Of a stretch of 64,000 nucleotides of DNA, positions 34,111 through 43,767 are shown piece by piece. The position numbers and the translations under genes were made by a program. The notes under the pieces are model-generated. The model had not been told where the DNA came from, ran no database searches, and saw nothing but the letters and a program-made list of their open reading frames with translations. Within the stretch, counting starts at the first letter, position 1, and each line of letters starts with the position of its first letter. Source of the DNA: Sediminibacterium sp. (GTDB lineage: Bacteria > Bacteroidota > Bacteroidia > Chitinophagales > Chitinophagaceae); assembly GCF_030695065.1 (NCBI RefSeq), contig NZ_JAUYTR010000011.1:124001-188000 (forward strand), in the 5' to 3' direction.

Positions 34111-34146
34111 AAAAAAATCGGTTGGCTTTTACACCAACCGATAAGA
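34110..34146 (-). terminator. Rho-independent terminator of lyase gene
   Basis: ATCGGTTGG at 34117-34125 and CCAACCGAT at 34134-34142 form a 9-bp stem with an 8-base loop. On the minus strand a T-run follows (the A-run at 34109-34116). It lies 26 bp after the lyase stop. Confidence 0.88.
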
Positions 34147-34171
34147 AAAAAACATAGGTAAAAACCTGTTG

Positions 34172-37100
34172 CTATTGCTTGATGATTGTTTTTTTGAATA
34201 CTTCAGTTCCGTTTTTGACTAACATAATGTAAGTGCCCTTTGACAATCCAGTGAGTGAAATTCTTTGTCTGTTCTGATTAATGCGGATCGTTTTAATAAC
34301 CTGGCCAGATATGGAGTACAATGTTGCTTCGGCCCCTAGCTTATCCTTAGCAAGCTGAATGTAAACAAATTCAGCTGCAGGGTTGGGGAATACTTCCAAC
34401 TCATTCGGCTGCTCTAAATTCACCACCTGGTTCCATGCAGAATTCATGTTGGTAACTGCATTACAATTTCCAATAACATCGCCATGAGCTAAATGTGCGG
34501 CTACAGACGACAGCGCAACACAAATGGACTTCCCACTATGGCAAACCACTACTTTATCGCCGTTGTTTCCGCATGATACATCTAGCTTTGAAATTTTAAT
34601 GAACGACTGCGCCTGGCAACCCTGAGCGTCCGTAACATTTACCGAATAAGTGCCAGATTCCGATACTGCAATAGTTGAACTTTGTGCTCCGGTATTCCAA
34701 AGGTATTGATAGCCCTCTGTTCCGCCGCTTACTTTAGCCAACAACGAAAGCGTTGAAGGACCATAACCAATGTAAATCGTATTCTTAAAATCAACTGCAG
34801 GATTCAACGCATATACATCGGGGATTAGCACATTGATGGGCGCATTTACCAATACAGAGAAACTAATAGTGGATATGTTTCCATGAATATCTTTTACTGT
34901 CCAAGTAACAATTGATTCTCCAACATTAAAATTACCATTTGCATCCATTCCCGTTCCGCTTCGTTGCGTTGCTCCGGATACAACATATTCAATGGTTGCA
35001 ATACCACAATTATCTATTGCGCTTAGCTGCGGTACTGCATATTGCTGGTTGGTTTCATAACAGCGCACCTGGTTGGCTATCTGTTGCAATACTGGTTTCT
35101 CCGTATCATTTACTGTTACCGTTTGCAATACAGTAGTTGTATTGCCTGAAGCATCCGTGGCGGTCCACAAAACTTCAGTAATACCGGTAGGGAATGTTGC
35201 AGGTGCATTATGACTAACAAGAACCGAACCTCCGTTGTCAGTGGCGTTTGCGGGCGTCAAGTTGATTACAGCACTGCATAGACCGGCAGAAGTGCTAGTG
35301 ATAATATTTTCAGGAGCAGAAATAACAGGTGGCTCCACATCTTTCACAGTTACCTTTTGAATAGCCATGGCCACATTACCAAAATTATCAACAGCAGTCC
35401 ACTCCACATTGGTCACACCAATCGGATATACAGCTGGTGCATTATTAGAAACCAACTTCACTCCGTACTTATCTGTCACTAAGGGCTGGCCAAGCGTTAC
35501 GCCGCTTGCAATAGCTGCTCCTGCATCAGTATTCACTTCTACATCGGACTGCATTACAATAGTAGGGCTTGTATTGTCTGTTGTTCCATAAATCAGCAAC
35601 GCAGGTCTAAATGCAACTGTTCCTTCTCTTGAAGAAAATGTGGCATCGGTGGTACTACCTAGCGTTGTGGAAGTGATCCTTATCGACAGTTTCTTATTAC
35701 CCAATAACGCCTGCCTTACAGTTTCAGTAACAGGAACATAAATGAATGTTCCTGCTGCTTTACCTTGTACCCTCGCAAGCAGGTTACTACCTGCTGGTGG
35801 CTGGTTGTTCCAGGTGATGCCTGTTTCAGTCCAACTGTTATCGGGTACCGCAAAAAATTCCCATGTTGTGCTGGCAATCGTTGCACCTGCAGAAACAACC
35901 CTCACTCTTAAGCTTGCGCTGTCGAATCCACGGTTATAGCCACTCAGGTCAAATTGCAGAAAGCTTCTTCTAGCAAAACCAACAGCGTCATTTTTCACTA
36001 CAAGACCTCCAGTTGCAAAATTAGTGTTGGCAAAACTGCCATCACGTACATAAGCATCACCAACGGCTTCGTATACATCAGGAATAGCTGCAACGGTTGT
36101 ATTGTTATTAATAATGGCATTCACCGAGCTGCCTGCCATCAATGCAGTAGGCATAGCAACCGTAAGTGTGCGTAACTGAACGAGTGACTGATTCTGGAAA
36201 CCAATCACTAAAGAAGAGGAGGCCTGATTTGGATCGGCAATTGCAACTGCAACGCTTGCACTTGAAATATTTTTCAGCAACATTGTACAAGGGTTGCTGG
36301 CACTTACAGTAATACCATTGCTGGTTAAACTACTCGATTGGTAAAAAATTATTTGTAGCATATCGAGGCCACGGTGATAAACAGCTTGTACAGTAGCATC
36401 ATTAGCCCATATTTCTATCTGAGATGCATCGTAGGTTTCCATGTCTGAAAGCGTTTTACCAGGTGTCACTATGTAAGCATAATTGCTACCACTTGGTTTA
36501 ACACCATGCTGAAACCATAATTTGAAAACATCTTTCGTGATAAGATCAGATGAATAGGAAGTGTTGATACTTTTTTGTGTACCTGTTTGTGCCTGGTTAC
36601 TGAGCCTTACAGTACCGCCCTGAGGGAAAAAATAACCTACATTGTCATGATGTGCCCATTGAAGATTGCCTGCATATTGGCGGTTACCGTTGGCCAGCGT
36701 TTGTGTGCCGGTATTCGTTTTCACATTCACAGCACCATCTAGCAAACATTGATTTAGGGTAGTATTGATTGCTTCTGCAGCAGTTGAAGTAATGCCTGCA
36801 CCTAAACAAACAACTTCATCATCAAAAAAGAACCATCCTTTTTTTGCGGTAGTGTTGTAATCATTCATGGCATATGCACTTGCGCCGAATTGCCCGTCAG
36901 ATACACCACCTGCAAATGCGGATGTTCCGAAGTTAACACCCCACTGTGCACGAAGCGGATAATTAGTGATTTCTGGAACAGTAGTGCCAGGTATCTTATT
37001 CCATTCCCACACCGGATAAATATTGTAATACTCATCGCCATTTACAGCAATATAATTTGCCCCTTCTGTCATATAATAACCTTTCAGGTTTTCCCCGTTT

Positions 37101-38263
37101 CCATTTTCAGATTTTGCAGTACGGGTTGAAACGCTTCTCAAACCAAACATATAAGCCGGACGATGATGCACCGTATAATCTGTTCGCCAGAAGTGCAGGT
37201 GCTCTGGATTAACTAGGTAAGATGCCGGTCTTGAGCCATTGATACGGCTAATAGCTGCATCGTATTCCGAAGCATATTGTGAAAGGTCAACGCCTTTTGC
37301 ATTCCGAACAATGAATTGATTGGGCCTTCCGTCATTCGGTCTGCTGATCTGTCGGTTGAATGCATTAAAGTCGTGGTACATTCCACGGGTAGCTTTTAAA
37401 TAGCTGCCACGAACAAAGTTGGATAACAAGGAAATTTTTTCGGCCGCAAACGCATACGTGGTTCCGGTTACATAGTTTGCAATATTGCTGATGCCTGATA
37501 CTAGATCAGTTCCGTATCCGTACAGATATAATTGAGGACCATGAGCTGTAAACGTATTGTCGGCCTGTAAGCCTTCCCCAATATCCCCTCCATTGTTACC
37601 GGTAATCACTAACGAATTGGAAACAAGTGAAATAGTTTGTTGGAGTAAAGTTTGATTTTGTGTAAGACATGCCCTTGCAACATAATGCTGGGCAACATCA
37701 GTAAGATTGGAACCATCTTTCGCGGGCGATTGTGTAATAGGTGTACCCTTCACCATCCATGCAATTAAAGCCGTTTCCATTTGGCTGCTGAGGGGCTCAC
37801 TGCCATAGCGCATGGCAACCAGCGCATTCCCAATGTTTTCAGGCAAAGAAATACTGAGCATATACCAATTGGTACTGGTTGGGGCAGGCGATAAAGAAAG
37901 CCAGTAGTTCATGCCATTGATAATAGCCTGGCGTAATACGGTGCTTCCATTATAACTGCTTCCCACGCGGCTGTAAGCGCGTGCAAACAAACTGATGCGA
38001 TCCCAATGAATTCCTGGTTGCCAGTTGGTTTGCGATTTGTCGGCATAATTAATATCGGGCCATGAGCCATTGGTTGCCTGTGTGCTGAGCATTGTGGTAA
38101 CCGAATTATCATGGCTGGCAACAGTTCCAGTTGTGAATCCTGTTCGAATCCTGTCCATAATGAGCGAGAAATCAGTTTGTGCATGTAGGGGACTCCATGC
38201 TGCAGTACTAACGTAGAAGAACAAGAGTACGGCAAAATTTTGCATTACTTTTTTAAATGACAT
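34172..38263 (-). CDS. Secreted PL8-family polysaccharide lyase with T9SS sorting domain
   Basis: 1363 residues. Signal peptide 1-28; catalytic alpha/alpha-toroid plus beta domains to about 720 with candidate catalytic Asn186, His241 and Tyr250, and the family stretch from NPEHLHFWRTDYTVHHRP through SENGNGENLKGYY to IYPVWEWNKIPGTT. PL8 enzymes cleave chondroitin, hyaluronan or xanthan by beta-elimination. Then a DNRLRE/carbohydrate-binding-like domain (about 730-900), two HYR domains, an Ig-like region and a C-terminal type IX secretion sorting domain (EVFPNPAAEFVYIQL). Exported to the cell surface. Chromosomal rather than cassette-borne. Confidence 0.9.
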   Translation of the reverse strand: MSFKKVMQNFAVLLFFYVSTAAWSPLHAQTDFSLIMDRIRTGFTTGTVASHDNSVTTMLSTQATNGSWPDINYADKSQTNWQPGIHWDRISLFARAYSRVGSSYNGSTVLRQAIINGMNYWLSLSPAPTSTNWYMLSISLPENIGNALVAMRYGSEPLSSQMETALIAWMVKGTPITQSPAKDGSNLTDVAQHYVARACLTQNQTLLQQTISLVSNSLVITGNNGGDIGEGLQADNTFTAHGPQLYLYGYGTDLVSGISNIANYVTGTTYAFAAEKISLLSNFVRGSYLKATRGMYHDFNAFNRQISRPNDGRPNQFIVRNAKGVDLSQYASEYDAAISRINGSRPASYLVNPEHLHFWRTDYTVHHRPAYMFGLRSVSTRTAKSENGNGENLKGYYMTEGANYIAVNGDEYYNIYPVWEWNKIPGTTVPEITNYPLRAQWGVNFGTSAFAGGVSDGQFGASAYAMNDYNTTAKKGWFFFDDEVVCLGAGITSTAAEAINTTLNQCLLDGAVNVKTNTGTQTLANGNRQYAGNLQWAHHDNVGYFFPQGGTVRLSNQAQTGTQKSINTSYSSDLITKDVFKLWFQHGVKPSGSNYAYIVTPGKTLSDMETYDASQIEIWANDATVQAVYHRGLDMLQIIFYQSSSLTSNGITVSASNPCTMLLKNISSASVAVAIADPNQASSSLVIGFQNQSLVQLRTLTVAMPTALMAGSSVNAIINNNTTVAAIPDVYEAVGDAYVRDGSFANTNFATGGLVVKNDAVGFARRSFLQFDLSGYNRGFDSASLRVRVVSAGATIASTTWEFFAVPDNSWTETGITWNNQPPAGSNLLARVQGKAAGTFIYVPVTETVRQALLGNKKLSIRITSTTLGSTTDATFSSREGTVAFRPALLIYGTTDNTSPTIVMQSDVEVNTDAGAAIASGVTLGQPLVTDKYGVKLVSNNAPAVYPIGVTNVEWTAVDNFGNVAMAIQKVTVKDVEPPVISAPENIITSTSAGLCSAVINLTPANATDNGGSVLVSHNAPATFPTGITEVLWTATDASGNTTTVLQTVTVNDTEKPVLQQIANQVRCYETNQQYAVPQLSAIDNCGIATIEYVVSGATQRSGTGMDANGNFNVGESIVTWTVKDIHGNISTISFSVLVNAPINVLIPDVYALNPAVDFKNTIYIGYGPSTLSLLAKVSGGTEGYQYLWNTGAQSSTIAVSESGTYSVNVTDAQGCQAQSFIKISKLDVSCGNNGDKVVVCHSGKSICVALSSVAAHLAHGDVIGNCNAVTNMNSAWNQVVNLEQPNELEVFPNPAAEFVYIQLAKDKLGAEATLYSISGQVIKTIRINQNRQRISLTGLSKGTYIMLVKNGTEVFKKTIIKQ

Positions 38264-38539
38264 AGCAATCTTTTTAAAGTATGCTAAATCTCTACATTCT
38301 TACTATTAGCTATGGGTCAACATTATCTCTAATTCAGGGTAAAATTGTCTTTTGTTGCGAAGTTTTTTATTAAATACAATGTGTTGTTGAGGGAAGGGTG
38401 TTTATGGAAAGAGTGAGAAGGTTTGGGGGGATTGGGATCGCGGTTTTTCTTTTTATTCACTGTGTATTTGGTCATGATATGGCGTGCAGACGGAAACAAG
38501 CCAATCGATTGGCTCTGAACCTATATCATTCTTGATACA

Positions 38540-39166
38540 TTAATCTTCAGGATGCTTCCACCCTATATCTTTCATGATTTTTTCGAATGTAAAATTTCCG
38601 AATTTTATCACAACACCTTTTGAGTTTATATAACCATGCTTACTACAGATAATTGAATAATGGTTGCAGCCACTATCCTTCTCATGTTCATCCCAAGGAA
38701 CTTCTTTGCAACTCTTCCCTATTATAGCTTTACCCTTATAAAATGTTGAAACACTTTCGAATTGTGGCTTTATAACAACTTGACCTTTTGAATTAGCAAA
38801 TCCAATCAGGTTATCGCTATTCACAATTCTAACTTTTCCTTCAACCAAGATGTCTGGATTTGGTTCTCCATTGCTAGCATTATATACGTTAAAGAGCACT
38901 TTCTCGTTTACGTCGATTGCAGCCCACCCTTTGAAGTTTTTCATTCCAAATACTGCAAAATATCCGTAAGTATCCTGAGTAAAGCAGATGTAGTATTTAG
39001 ATGTGTCAAGTTGTTTTATAATTATACCTTTTTCATCTACTAAACGATAGCTAACAACTAATGTATTTTCTTCATTATATACTACTTTAAATTTTTTCTG
39101 GGCACTAATGGTGTATGCAAAAAAGAGAGAAATTAAAGTCAATAAAACGTTTCGGATTGGAATCAT
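38540..39166 (-). CDS. Secreted WG-repeat-like protein
   Basis: About 208 residues from the Met before IPIRNVLLTLISLFFAYTISAQ, a signal peptide. The mature part has repeating GWAAIDVNEKVLFNVY, GFANSKGQVVIKPQFESV and GYINSKGVVIKFGNFTFEKI segments typical of WG repeats. Function unknown. A decayed, internally deleted paralogue lies at 12127. It starts 4 bp after the stop of the PH-like membrane protein gene, so they form an operon. Confidence 0.8.
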   Translation of the reverse strand: MIPIRNVLLTLISLFFAYTISAQKKFKVVYNEENTLVVSYRLVDEKGIIIKQLDTSKYYICFTQDTYGYFAVFGMKNFKGWAAIDVNEKVLFNVYNASNGEPNPDILVEGKVRIVNSDNLIGFANSKGQVVIKPQFESVSTFYKGKAIIGKSCKEVPWDEHEKDSGCNHYSIICSKHGYINSKGVVIKFGNFTFEKIMKDIGWKHPED

Positions 39167-39170
39167 AATG

Positions 39171-39656
39171 CTAATGTTGCCTGCCAGATTTAGCTTCAAG
39201 GCTTTTGATGAATTCATCTTGATTATCTGGAGTTAAAATAATTATGGTATGGTCATTTTTTGTTAACATCACCATTTTGTCTCTACGTGTTGCATAGAAT
39301 CTTATATTTCCTAAATCTGTTTCAGATTTTCCAAAATAACCAAATGCTCCCCCTGTTGTCGTCTTTTTTAAAAGGTCATGATATACTCTGTCTACACGAA
39401 TAATTTCAGAAAAATTAATTTCAACATTTCCAATAGGTCGGCAAACAATTACACTGTCTGTTCCAACCTGATATTGAGTTGGCCTATGTAAGTATGTCAA
39501 CAAAAGAAGGAATATAAAAAAGAGAAAAAATCCTAGATACCAAATCCATTGGTCACTGGTATGAAAAAGATTAAACAATGGTACCACTGTAAAAAGAAGA
39601 AATACACCTGCAGTCTTCTTACGTACAATTTGATCTGACGATACCGAAAATTTCAT
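39171..39656 (-). CDS. Membrane protein with bacterial PH-like domain
   Basis: 161 residues with two membrane segments (about 14-31, 38-57) followed by a soluble domain beginning RPTQYQVGTDSVIVCRPIGNVEINFSEIIRVDRVY, which fits the bacterial PH-domain pattern. Role unknown; first gene of an apparent two-gene operon with the WG-repeat-like protein. Confidence 0.7.
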   Translation of the reverse strand: MKFSVSSDQIVRKKTAGVFLLFTVVPLFNLFHTSDQWIWYLGFFLFFIFLLLLTYLHRPTQYQVGTDSVIVCRPIGNVEINFSEIIRVDRVYHDLLKKTTTGGAFGYFGKSETDLGNIRFYATRRDKMVMLTKNDHTIIILTPDNQDEFIKSLEAKSGRQH

Positions 39657-39735
39657 CTTTGGTTTTTATATTGGAAATTTTATTTAGTACAGGTATTGCT
39701 TTACTAAGAAAATTAATCCTGATAATGGTTTAGTA

Positions 39736-40041
39736 CTAATAATCAACTGATACTCTTAGCTGGCCACCAAGACCATCGCGAATGATTCTCATGAGGGTTG
39801 ATAATCTTATATCACTTGCATCATTTTCTATACGTGAAATATAGGTTTTAGTTGTTCCGCATTTTTCAGCAAGTTGCTCTTGAGTTAGTCCTTGTTCCTT
39901 TCTAAGCTCTTGAAGCATCACTCCTAGTTTGAATGCTTCAAACTCTTCTTCATACTTATTGCGTTTATTTGTCCCTTTCTTGCCATATTGCGCATCTAAA
40001 TGATCTGTAAAAGACGTTAAGTTACTATTAGCTTTTTTCAT
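39736..40041 (-). CDS. XRE-family antitoxin
   Basis: 101 residues with a C-terminal helix-turn-helix (LRKEQGLTQEQLAEKCGTTKTYISRIENDASDIRLSTLMRII). It follows a Gp49/RelE-type toxin gene and overlaps it by 14 bp, the toxin-first order of higBA-like systems. It likely binds the toxin and represses the operon. Part of its sequence is found as a fragment at 34055-34092. Confidence 0.9.
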   Translation of the reverse strand: MKKANSNLTSFTDHLDAQYGKKGTNKRNKYEEEFEAFKLGVMLQELRKEQGLTQEQLAEKCGTTKTYISRIENDASDIRLSTLMRIIRDGLGGQLRVSVDY

Positions 40042-40375
40042 CGAAATATTGTTTTTTTAGTCTTTCAGCTAAATCTATTTCACTTTTAGGAGTTTTCTGC
40101 GCTTTTTTCTGAAAACCATTTACAATAATTACAAGGTTCTCTTTATCAAAGAAACTAAAAACTCTAAAAATATCAGACCCAACTTCAACTCTTACTTCAT
40201 ATAGTCCTGTAGTGCCGGTAATATGTTTGAAAAATTTTTCAGGCACTCGATTCAATGTGACAATTAGCTGCAAAGTCCAGTTAAATTTCTTTTTAACATC
40301 AGGTTTTAATTGATTAAAGAAATCTAAATAATAGTCTTTGTAGTAATAGATCTTCCTATTAAAGTTTGCTGTCAA
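40028..40375 (-). CDS. RelE/Gp49-type toxin
   Basis: 115 residues. IYYYKDYYLDFFNQLKPDVKKK, FFKHITGTTGLYEVRVEVGSDIFRVFSFF and VIIVNGFQKKAQKTPKSEIDLA are diagnostic of the Gp49-like HigB branch (PF05973). The Arg and Phe residues of the catalytic face and the FQKK segment are present. It probably cleaves mRNA on the ribosome. Not flanked by attC-like sites, unlike the other toxin-antitoxin pairs here. Confidence 0.9.
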   Translation of the reverse strand: MTANFNRKIYYYKDYYLDFFNQLKPDVKKKFNWTLQLIVTLNRVPEKFFKHITGTTGLYEVRVEVGSDIFRVFSFFDKENLVIIVNGFQKKAQKTPKSEIDLAERLKKQYFDEKS

Positions 40376-40774
40376 AATACAAAGTTATCTAATTAGGTAA
40401 CATTTTCAAAAAGAATATTTAAGGCTTTATGAAACTAAATTAAGTATAGGGTATTCAAAAGTATTAGGTATTTACACCTATTCTACTAGCTTTTACACCA
40501 TAACATTCCCAATGCGTACATATATCCTATCCGGATTAGGGTTGCTTGTCATTGCCTTGTATACATGTGGGGGAAACCATACCAATAAATCCCTATCCTT
40601 TTTCATTAGGGATACGCATTTGTATCGCACTCCTTCCTTTAAAAGTAGTGCATCGTATGGATGTATGGGTTGGTAATGGAATTCGAAGGTTAGGGAAGGA
40701 AAGGTGTTATCAGGTGAGTTAGAAGGGGTTGGGTGGATTAGGTTTGTTGTGAGATTAGGAAGGCTGAGGTGGAG
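40376..40774. other. Intergenic mosaic of dispersed repeats
   Basis: 40504-40550 matches 33969-34015; 40616-40680 resembles 11958-12010. No gene. It ends at a half attC site. Confidence 0.5.
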
Positions 40775-40805
40775 ATAGATTGCTCAAAGCCTTTTGTTAA
40801 GTGCA
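40775..40805 (-). repeat. Half attC-like site
   Basis: GCTCAAAGCCTTTTGTTAAG is the right end of a standard site (coding strand CTTAACAAAAGGCTTTGAGC); the rest is missing. It marks the downstream end of a stray cassette island. Confidence 0.75.
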
Positions 40806-40811
40806 ACTTTT

Positions 40812-41585
40812 TTATTCTTCCTTTTGACTATTTGTAATCGTTGGCTTTGAAAATCTTATACTTGGCCCATTCCATTTTATTGAATTACCAGAACTGTCCA
40901 TAAAAGTAAAACTAACTTCATAATACTCACTCTCATCATAGTCAAATGCACCTGAACACATATCATGACCTACTTTTATTTGATCATCTTGAGGTATTAA
41001 GTAATACATTACTGTATGCCCAGTAAGCAAATTTTTCACAGTTGTTTTAACTAAAAGGGGTGATTGATCTTTTGCTGGATTACTAAATACAACGTGCATT
41101 GATGGGCCACAACCATATTGAGCGAATATCTTCTTAATTTCAAAAGGATTACCATTTAATCTTGGGTTCTGTGTATCTACATCATTCTTCACCGTAAAAG
41201 ATATGGGTTCGTACTTCTTTGTTAAAGTATTTATTCGATGTAACCGCTCAAATTTAGGCAAGCTGTCAATATGAAGAGTGTAACTTTCACTCAATTCAAG
41301 TATTCTCTCAGGCTTTAGAATAGCTTGTGTCAAATTAAATTGTCCAATACATAGTTCGGTTACAATGAGTTTTATTTGTTTATTACCACTCTTAAGATAA
41401 ATACTATACTTATCATTTAATCCTAAAACTGTTTTTTGACTCAATGCATAGCCTTCAATTACAAAAATTTGATTTTTTGAAATAGAACTACTATTTGGGA
41501 AAATAGAAAGCCCAGACATAGTGCATTCGGCATTTACTGCAATCGAGCAGAGAAGTCCGATGATTATATGAAAAAATTTATTCAT
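40812..41585 (-). CDS. Secreted protein of unknown function
   Basis: 257 residues with a signal peptide (FFHIIIGLLCSIAVNAE). Several Cys and beta-strand-rich segments; mid-region YGCGPSMHVVFSNPAKDQSPLLVKT. No family recognised. It starts 18 bp after the stop of the DUF2809 gene, so both are in one transcript. Part of the broken cassette island (half attC sites at both sides). Confidence 0.68.
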   Translation of the reverse strand: MNKFFHIIIGLLCSIAVNAECTMSGLSIFPNSSSISKNQIFVIEGYALSQKTVLGLNDKYSIYLKSGNKQIKLIVTELCIGQFNLTQAILKPERILELSESYTLHIDSLPKFERLHRINTLTKKYEPISFTVKNDVDTQNPRLNGNPFEIKKIFAQYGCGPSMHVVFSNPAKDQSPLLVKTTVKNLLTGHTVMYYLIPQDDQIKVGHDMCSGAFDYDESEYYEVSFTFMDSSGNSIKWNGPSIRFSKPTITNSQKEE

Positions 41586-41603
41586 AAAGTTATAAATAAG
41601 GTT

Positions 41604-41993
41604 CTACTTCGAATTTGATTTGGCTAATTTGTACTCCACGTAAATTACAAAAACAATACCTAAAGTGTAAGCAATCAAATCAATCCATTCAAATGATGTC
41701 CCTATAACTGTTCTTGCAATTACTGAATGTCCTAATCCAAGCAGGTTCACAATATTGAAGTATTGCAAAATCTCTAGTGTAAAAGAAAAAATCAAAACAC
41801 CTATTGCTGTTTTTAGATAAGCAGTGTCAAAGAATGACTTAATAGAACAATATATAAATATGACGAATAAGGTATCTCCTAAATAAGGTCTAATGATTTG
41901 ATCGTGTGCATATTTGACAATTAGTAATTCAATAACAAATAATACAAGTGCTATGATAAAATAAGGCAAGTTGAATTTTAGTATTCTGCTCAT
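41604..41993 (-). CDS. DUF2809-family membrane protein
   Basis: 129 residues, four membrane segments. FVIELLIVKYAHDQIIRPYLGDTLFVIFIYC, FTLEILQYFNIVNLLGLG and GTSFEWIDLIAYTLG define DUF2809. Family function unknown; distantly resembles VanZ-type proteins. Ends close to a residual attC box (41995-42013). Confidence 0.85.
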   Translation of the reverse strand: MSRILKFNLPYFIIALVLFVIELLIVKYAHDQIIRPYLGDTLFVIFIYCSIKSFFDTAYLKTAIGVLIFSFTLEILQYFNIVNLLGLGHSVIARTVIGTSFEWIDLIAYTLGIVFVIYVEYKLAKSNSK

Positions 41994-41994
41994 A

Positions 41995-42014
41995 GGAAGG
42001 GTTCAAACCAAATG
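41995..42014 (-). repeat. Residual attC-like box
   Basis: CCAAATGTTAGCGGTTC resembles the right end of site 10 (CCAATGTTAGCGGTTC). Both lie downstream of paralogous VOC genes, so this is the stump of the same attC, with the rest deleted. Confidence 0.7.
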
Positions 42015-42521
42015 TTAGCGGTTCATGCTTTTTTTTGCAGGCATTGTTTCTATAACGTGTATTTCGTTTCCATCTGGGTCTTTAATCTCAATAGTTTTTG
42101 CGCCGTTTGGCATTTTGTCAATAATCGGTTGCTTGTATTTGCCTGATTTGTAATCGCTCCTCACTTCCATAAGCCTTTTCAGAAAATCATCTATAGAATT
42201 CACCATAAAACCTAAGTGTACAAAACCTATATGCCCTGGTACTGAGGGTGTTTCACTGATAACTGTAGTAGTGTCATTGAGCCACTGAGACAAATGCAGC
42301 TCAATACCATCACCCAATCTTACCCATTTTACAATGTATTGATGACTTGGAGGAAAGGGATAGGGTATAGTGTCTGCCTGAAATACTTTGGTGTAAAAAG
42401 CTACACTCCTTTCCAAGTTCTTCACATCTAATAGCGTATGGTTATACCAAGTTGTACTTTTTTGTGCAATGCCAAAGGATGCGATAAATAAAAGGAGTAG
42501 AACGAGGAAAGACTTTATCAT
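42015..42521 (-). CDS. Secreted VOC-family protein, cassette paralogue B
   Basis: About 168 residues from the Met before IKSFLVLLLLFIASFGIAQ. It is very close to 17434-17940 in signal peptide, VOC core and end (TIEIKDPDGNEIHVIE). The open frame extends 24 codons upstream into the attC-like site, which is spurious. The two copies differ mainly at single positions, so duplication or repeated capture was fairly recent. Confidence 0.82.
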   Translation of the reverse strand: MIKSFLVLLLLFIASFGIAQKSTTWYNHTLLDVKNLERSVAFYTKVFQADTIPYPFPPSHQYIVKWVRLGDGIELHLSQWLNDTTTVISETPSVPGHIGFVHLGFMVNSIDDFLKRLMEVRSDYKSGKYKQPIIDKMPNGAKTIEIKDPDGNEIHVIETMPAKKSMNR

Positions 42522-42570
42522 TGGTACATATTTTTCATGTAAAGTGAAGCGAAACAGCGAAAGTATGATT

Positions 42571-42657
42571 GCTAACATTTTGGCGCTTAGCACAGGTTGG
42601 GAATGTTTGTTCCAACTGCAGGCTTGTCCACTAAAGACTCAATTAGCTAAAAGTCGA
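42571..42657 (-). repeat. Truncated attC-like site, cut by IS relic
   Basis: GCTAACATTTTGGCGCTTAGCACAGG...CTAAAGACTCAATTAGC matches the left half of the standard site and stops at 42657 where transposase-like sequence begins. Confidence 0.8.
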
Positions 42658-42669
42658 AATTCGTTTTAA

Positions 42670-42899
42670 TAAATCTTCTGAAGTGACATCCTTTTTGGGG
42701 ACTCTTTTTTATCGGGATCCTTTATTTCTCGAATGTAATGACTTTGTTGCTTTTTGGTCTTAGGTATCGCATTAACCCCTTGGTAAATTTGAACCCATTT
42801 ATATATGTTCGTTCTGCTTATTCCATACTTTGATTGTAGTATCATATATCCAGAGCCTTATGTTAAACACTCTTGAATAATCTGATCCTTTAAGTCCAT
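42670..42899 (-). pseudogene. Relic of transposase N-terminal (orfA-type) gene
   Basis: From the ATG at 42899 the minus strand reads MDLKDQIIQECLT, a stop, then GSGYMILQSKYGISRTNIYKWVQIY, a helix-turn-helix start typical of IS3-type OrfA, then a basic linker, ending in another frame. The in-frame stop and missing downstream part show it is dead. It interrupts a cassette boundary. Confidence 0.78.
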
Positions 42900-42984
42900 A
42901 TTGGTTGTTTTTTAATCAACCAATTTAAGGACGAAAAAAAAAACGCTTTTCAACAAAAGTAAGCTTTGAAATAGAAACTTTTAT

Positions 42985-43761
42985 TTACAGTCTTATAAAT
43001 ACCTTCATCCAAGGACTATCTAGATTCTTTTCTTGAAGATAAGAAAGCATCCCATTGAAATAGTCTATTTGCCTAATTTTACTCTTCTGATATAAAAAAT
43101 TGGGAGCAGCTATTTTTTCAGCTTTAGGTAAAGCTTCAAAACGGGTAGCGAAATAACTGATATGATAATGAGGAATAGCTACACCTAATATCATTCCAGG
43201 TAATCCGTTAAAAAGTTCAGGCCCTCCTTTGGTCTTTATAGCATCGGTATAAAAAGCTACTACATATATTGAATCGTTGATTAAAGCATTTGCTCTCCTG
43301 CATTCAAAACCTGCAATTTCACGAATCTCATCTGTTAGTTTCCAGCGGATTTTAATTAATGAATCTATTATGACCTTTTGTTCATTGTATGCATTTTTTT
43401 CTGCAACAAATTGAAAGGATGATAAATCAGTAAGCACTTGATTCTTATCTGCCATAGGCACTCCAGTACCATGTAAAAAAGGAGAAATAGACCCAGATGG
43501 CTTATACAAAGTAGAATCGCGATCAAAAATCAATTGAAAACTATCTATCCAAAATTGCGGATTATCAACTTTATATTTCTGAAAGAAAGTCAGAAATTCT
43601 TCTTTAGGAACTATTCCAGATTCACCAATTACTTCAGGCAAAATTGCGTGGGTATTAATTTTTCTTTCAAATATAATACGTCCCCGTTCAACAATATGAT
43701 TCTGTGAAAAAGCTGACTCATACGGCAATAAAAAAACAACAATAAAAAAAAGCCGAATCAT
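42985..43761 (-). CDS. GLPGLI family protein
   Basis: 258 residues with a signal peptide (FFIVVFLLPYESAFSQ). The motif FNGLPGMILGV near residue 190 is the family signature; the preceding AGFECRRANALIND is also typical. Function unknown, periplasmic; such genes regularly sit beside TonB-dependent-receptor-like genes, as here (6 bp downstream of 43768-46485). Confidence 0.88.
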   Translation of the reverse strand: MIRLFFIVVFLLPYESAFSQNHIVERGRIIFERKINTHAILPEVIGESGIVPKEEFLTFFQKYKVDNPQFWIDSFQLIFDRDSTLYKPSGSISPFLHGTGVPMADKNQVLTDLSSFQFVAEKNAYNEQKVIIDSLIKIRWKLTDEIREIAGFECRRANALINDSIYVVAFYTDAIKTKGGPELFNGLPGMILGVAIPHYHISYFATRFEALPKAEKIAAPNFLYQKSKIRQIDYFNGMLSYLQEKNLDSPWMKVFIRL

Positions 43762-43767
43762 TTACTA

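Noticed and set aside
36108..38235. Alternative open frames inside the lyase gene
   Set aside because: They are out-of-frame shadows of one long well-conserved multidomain protein.
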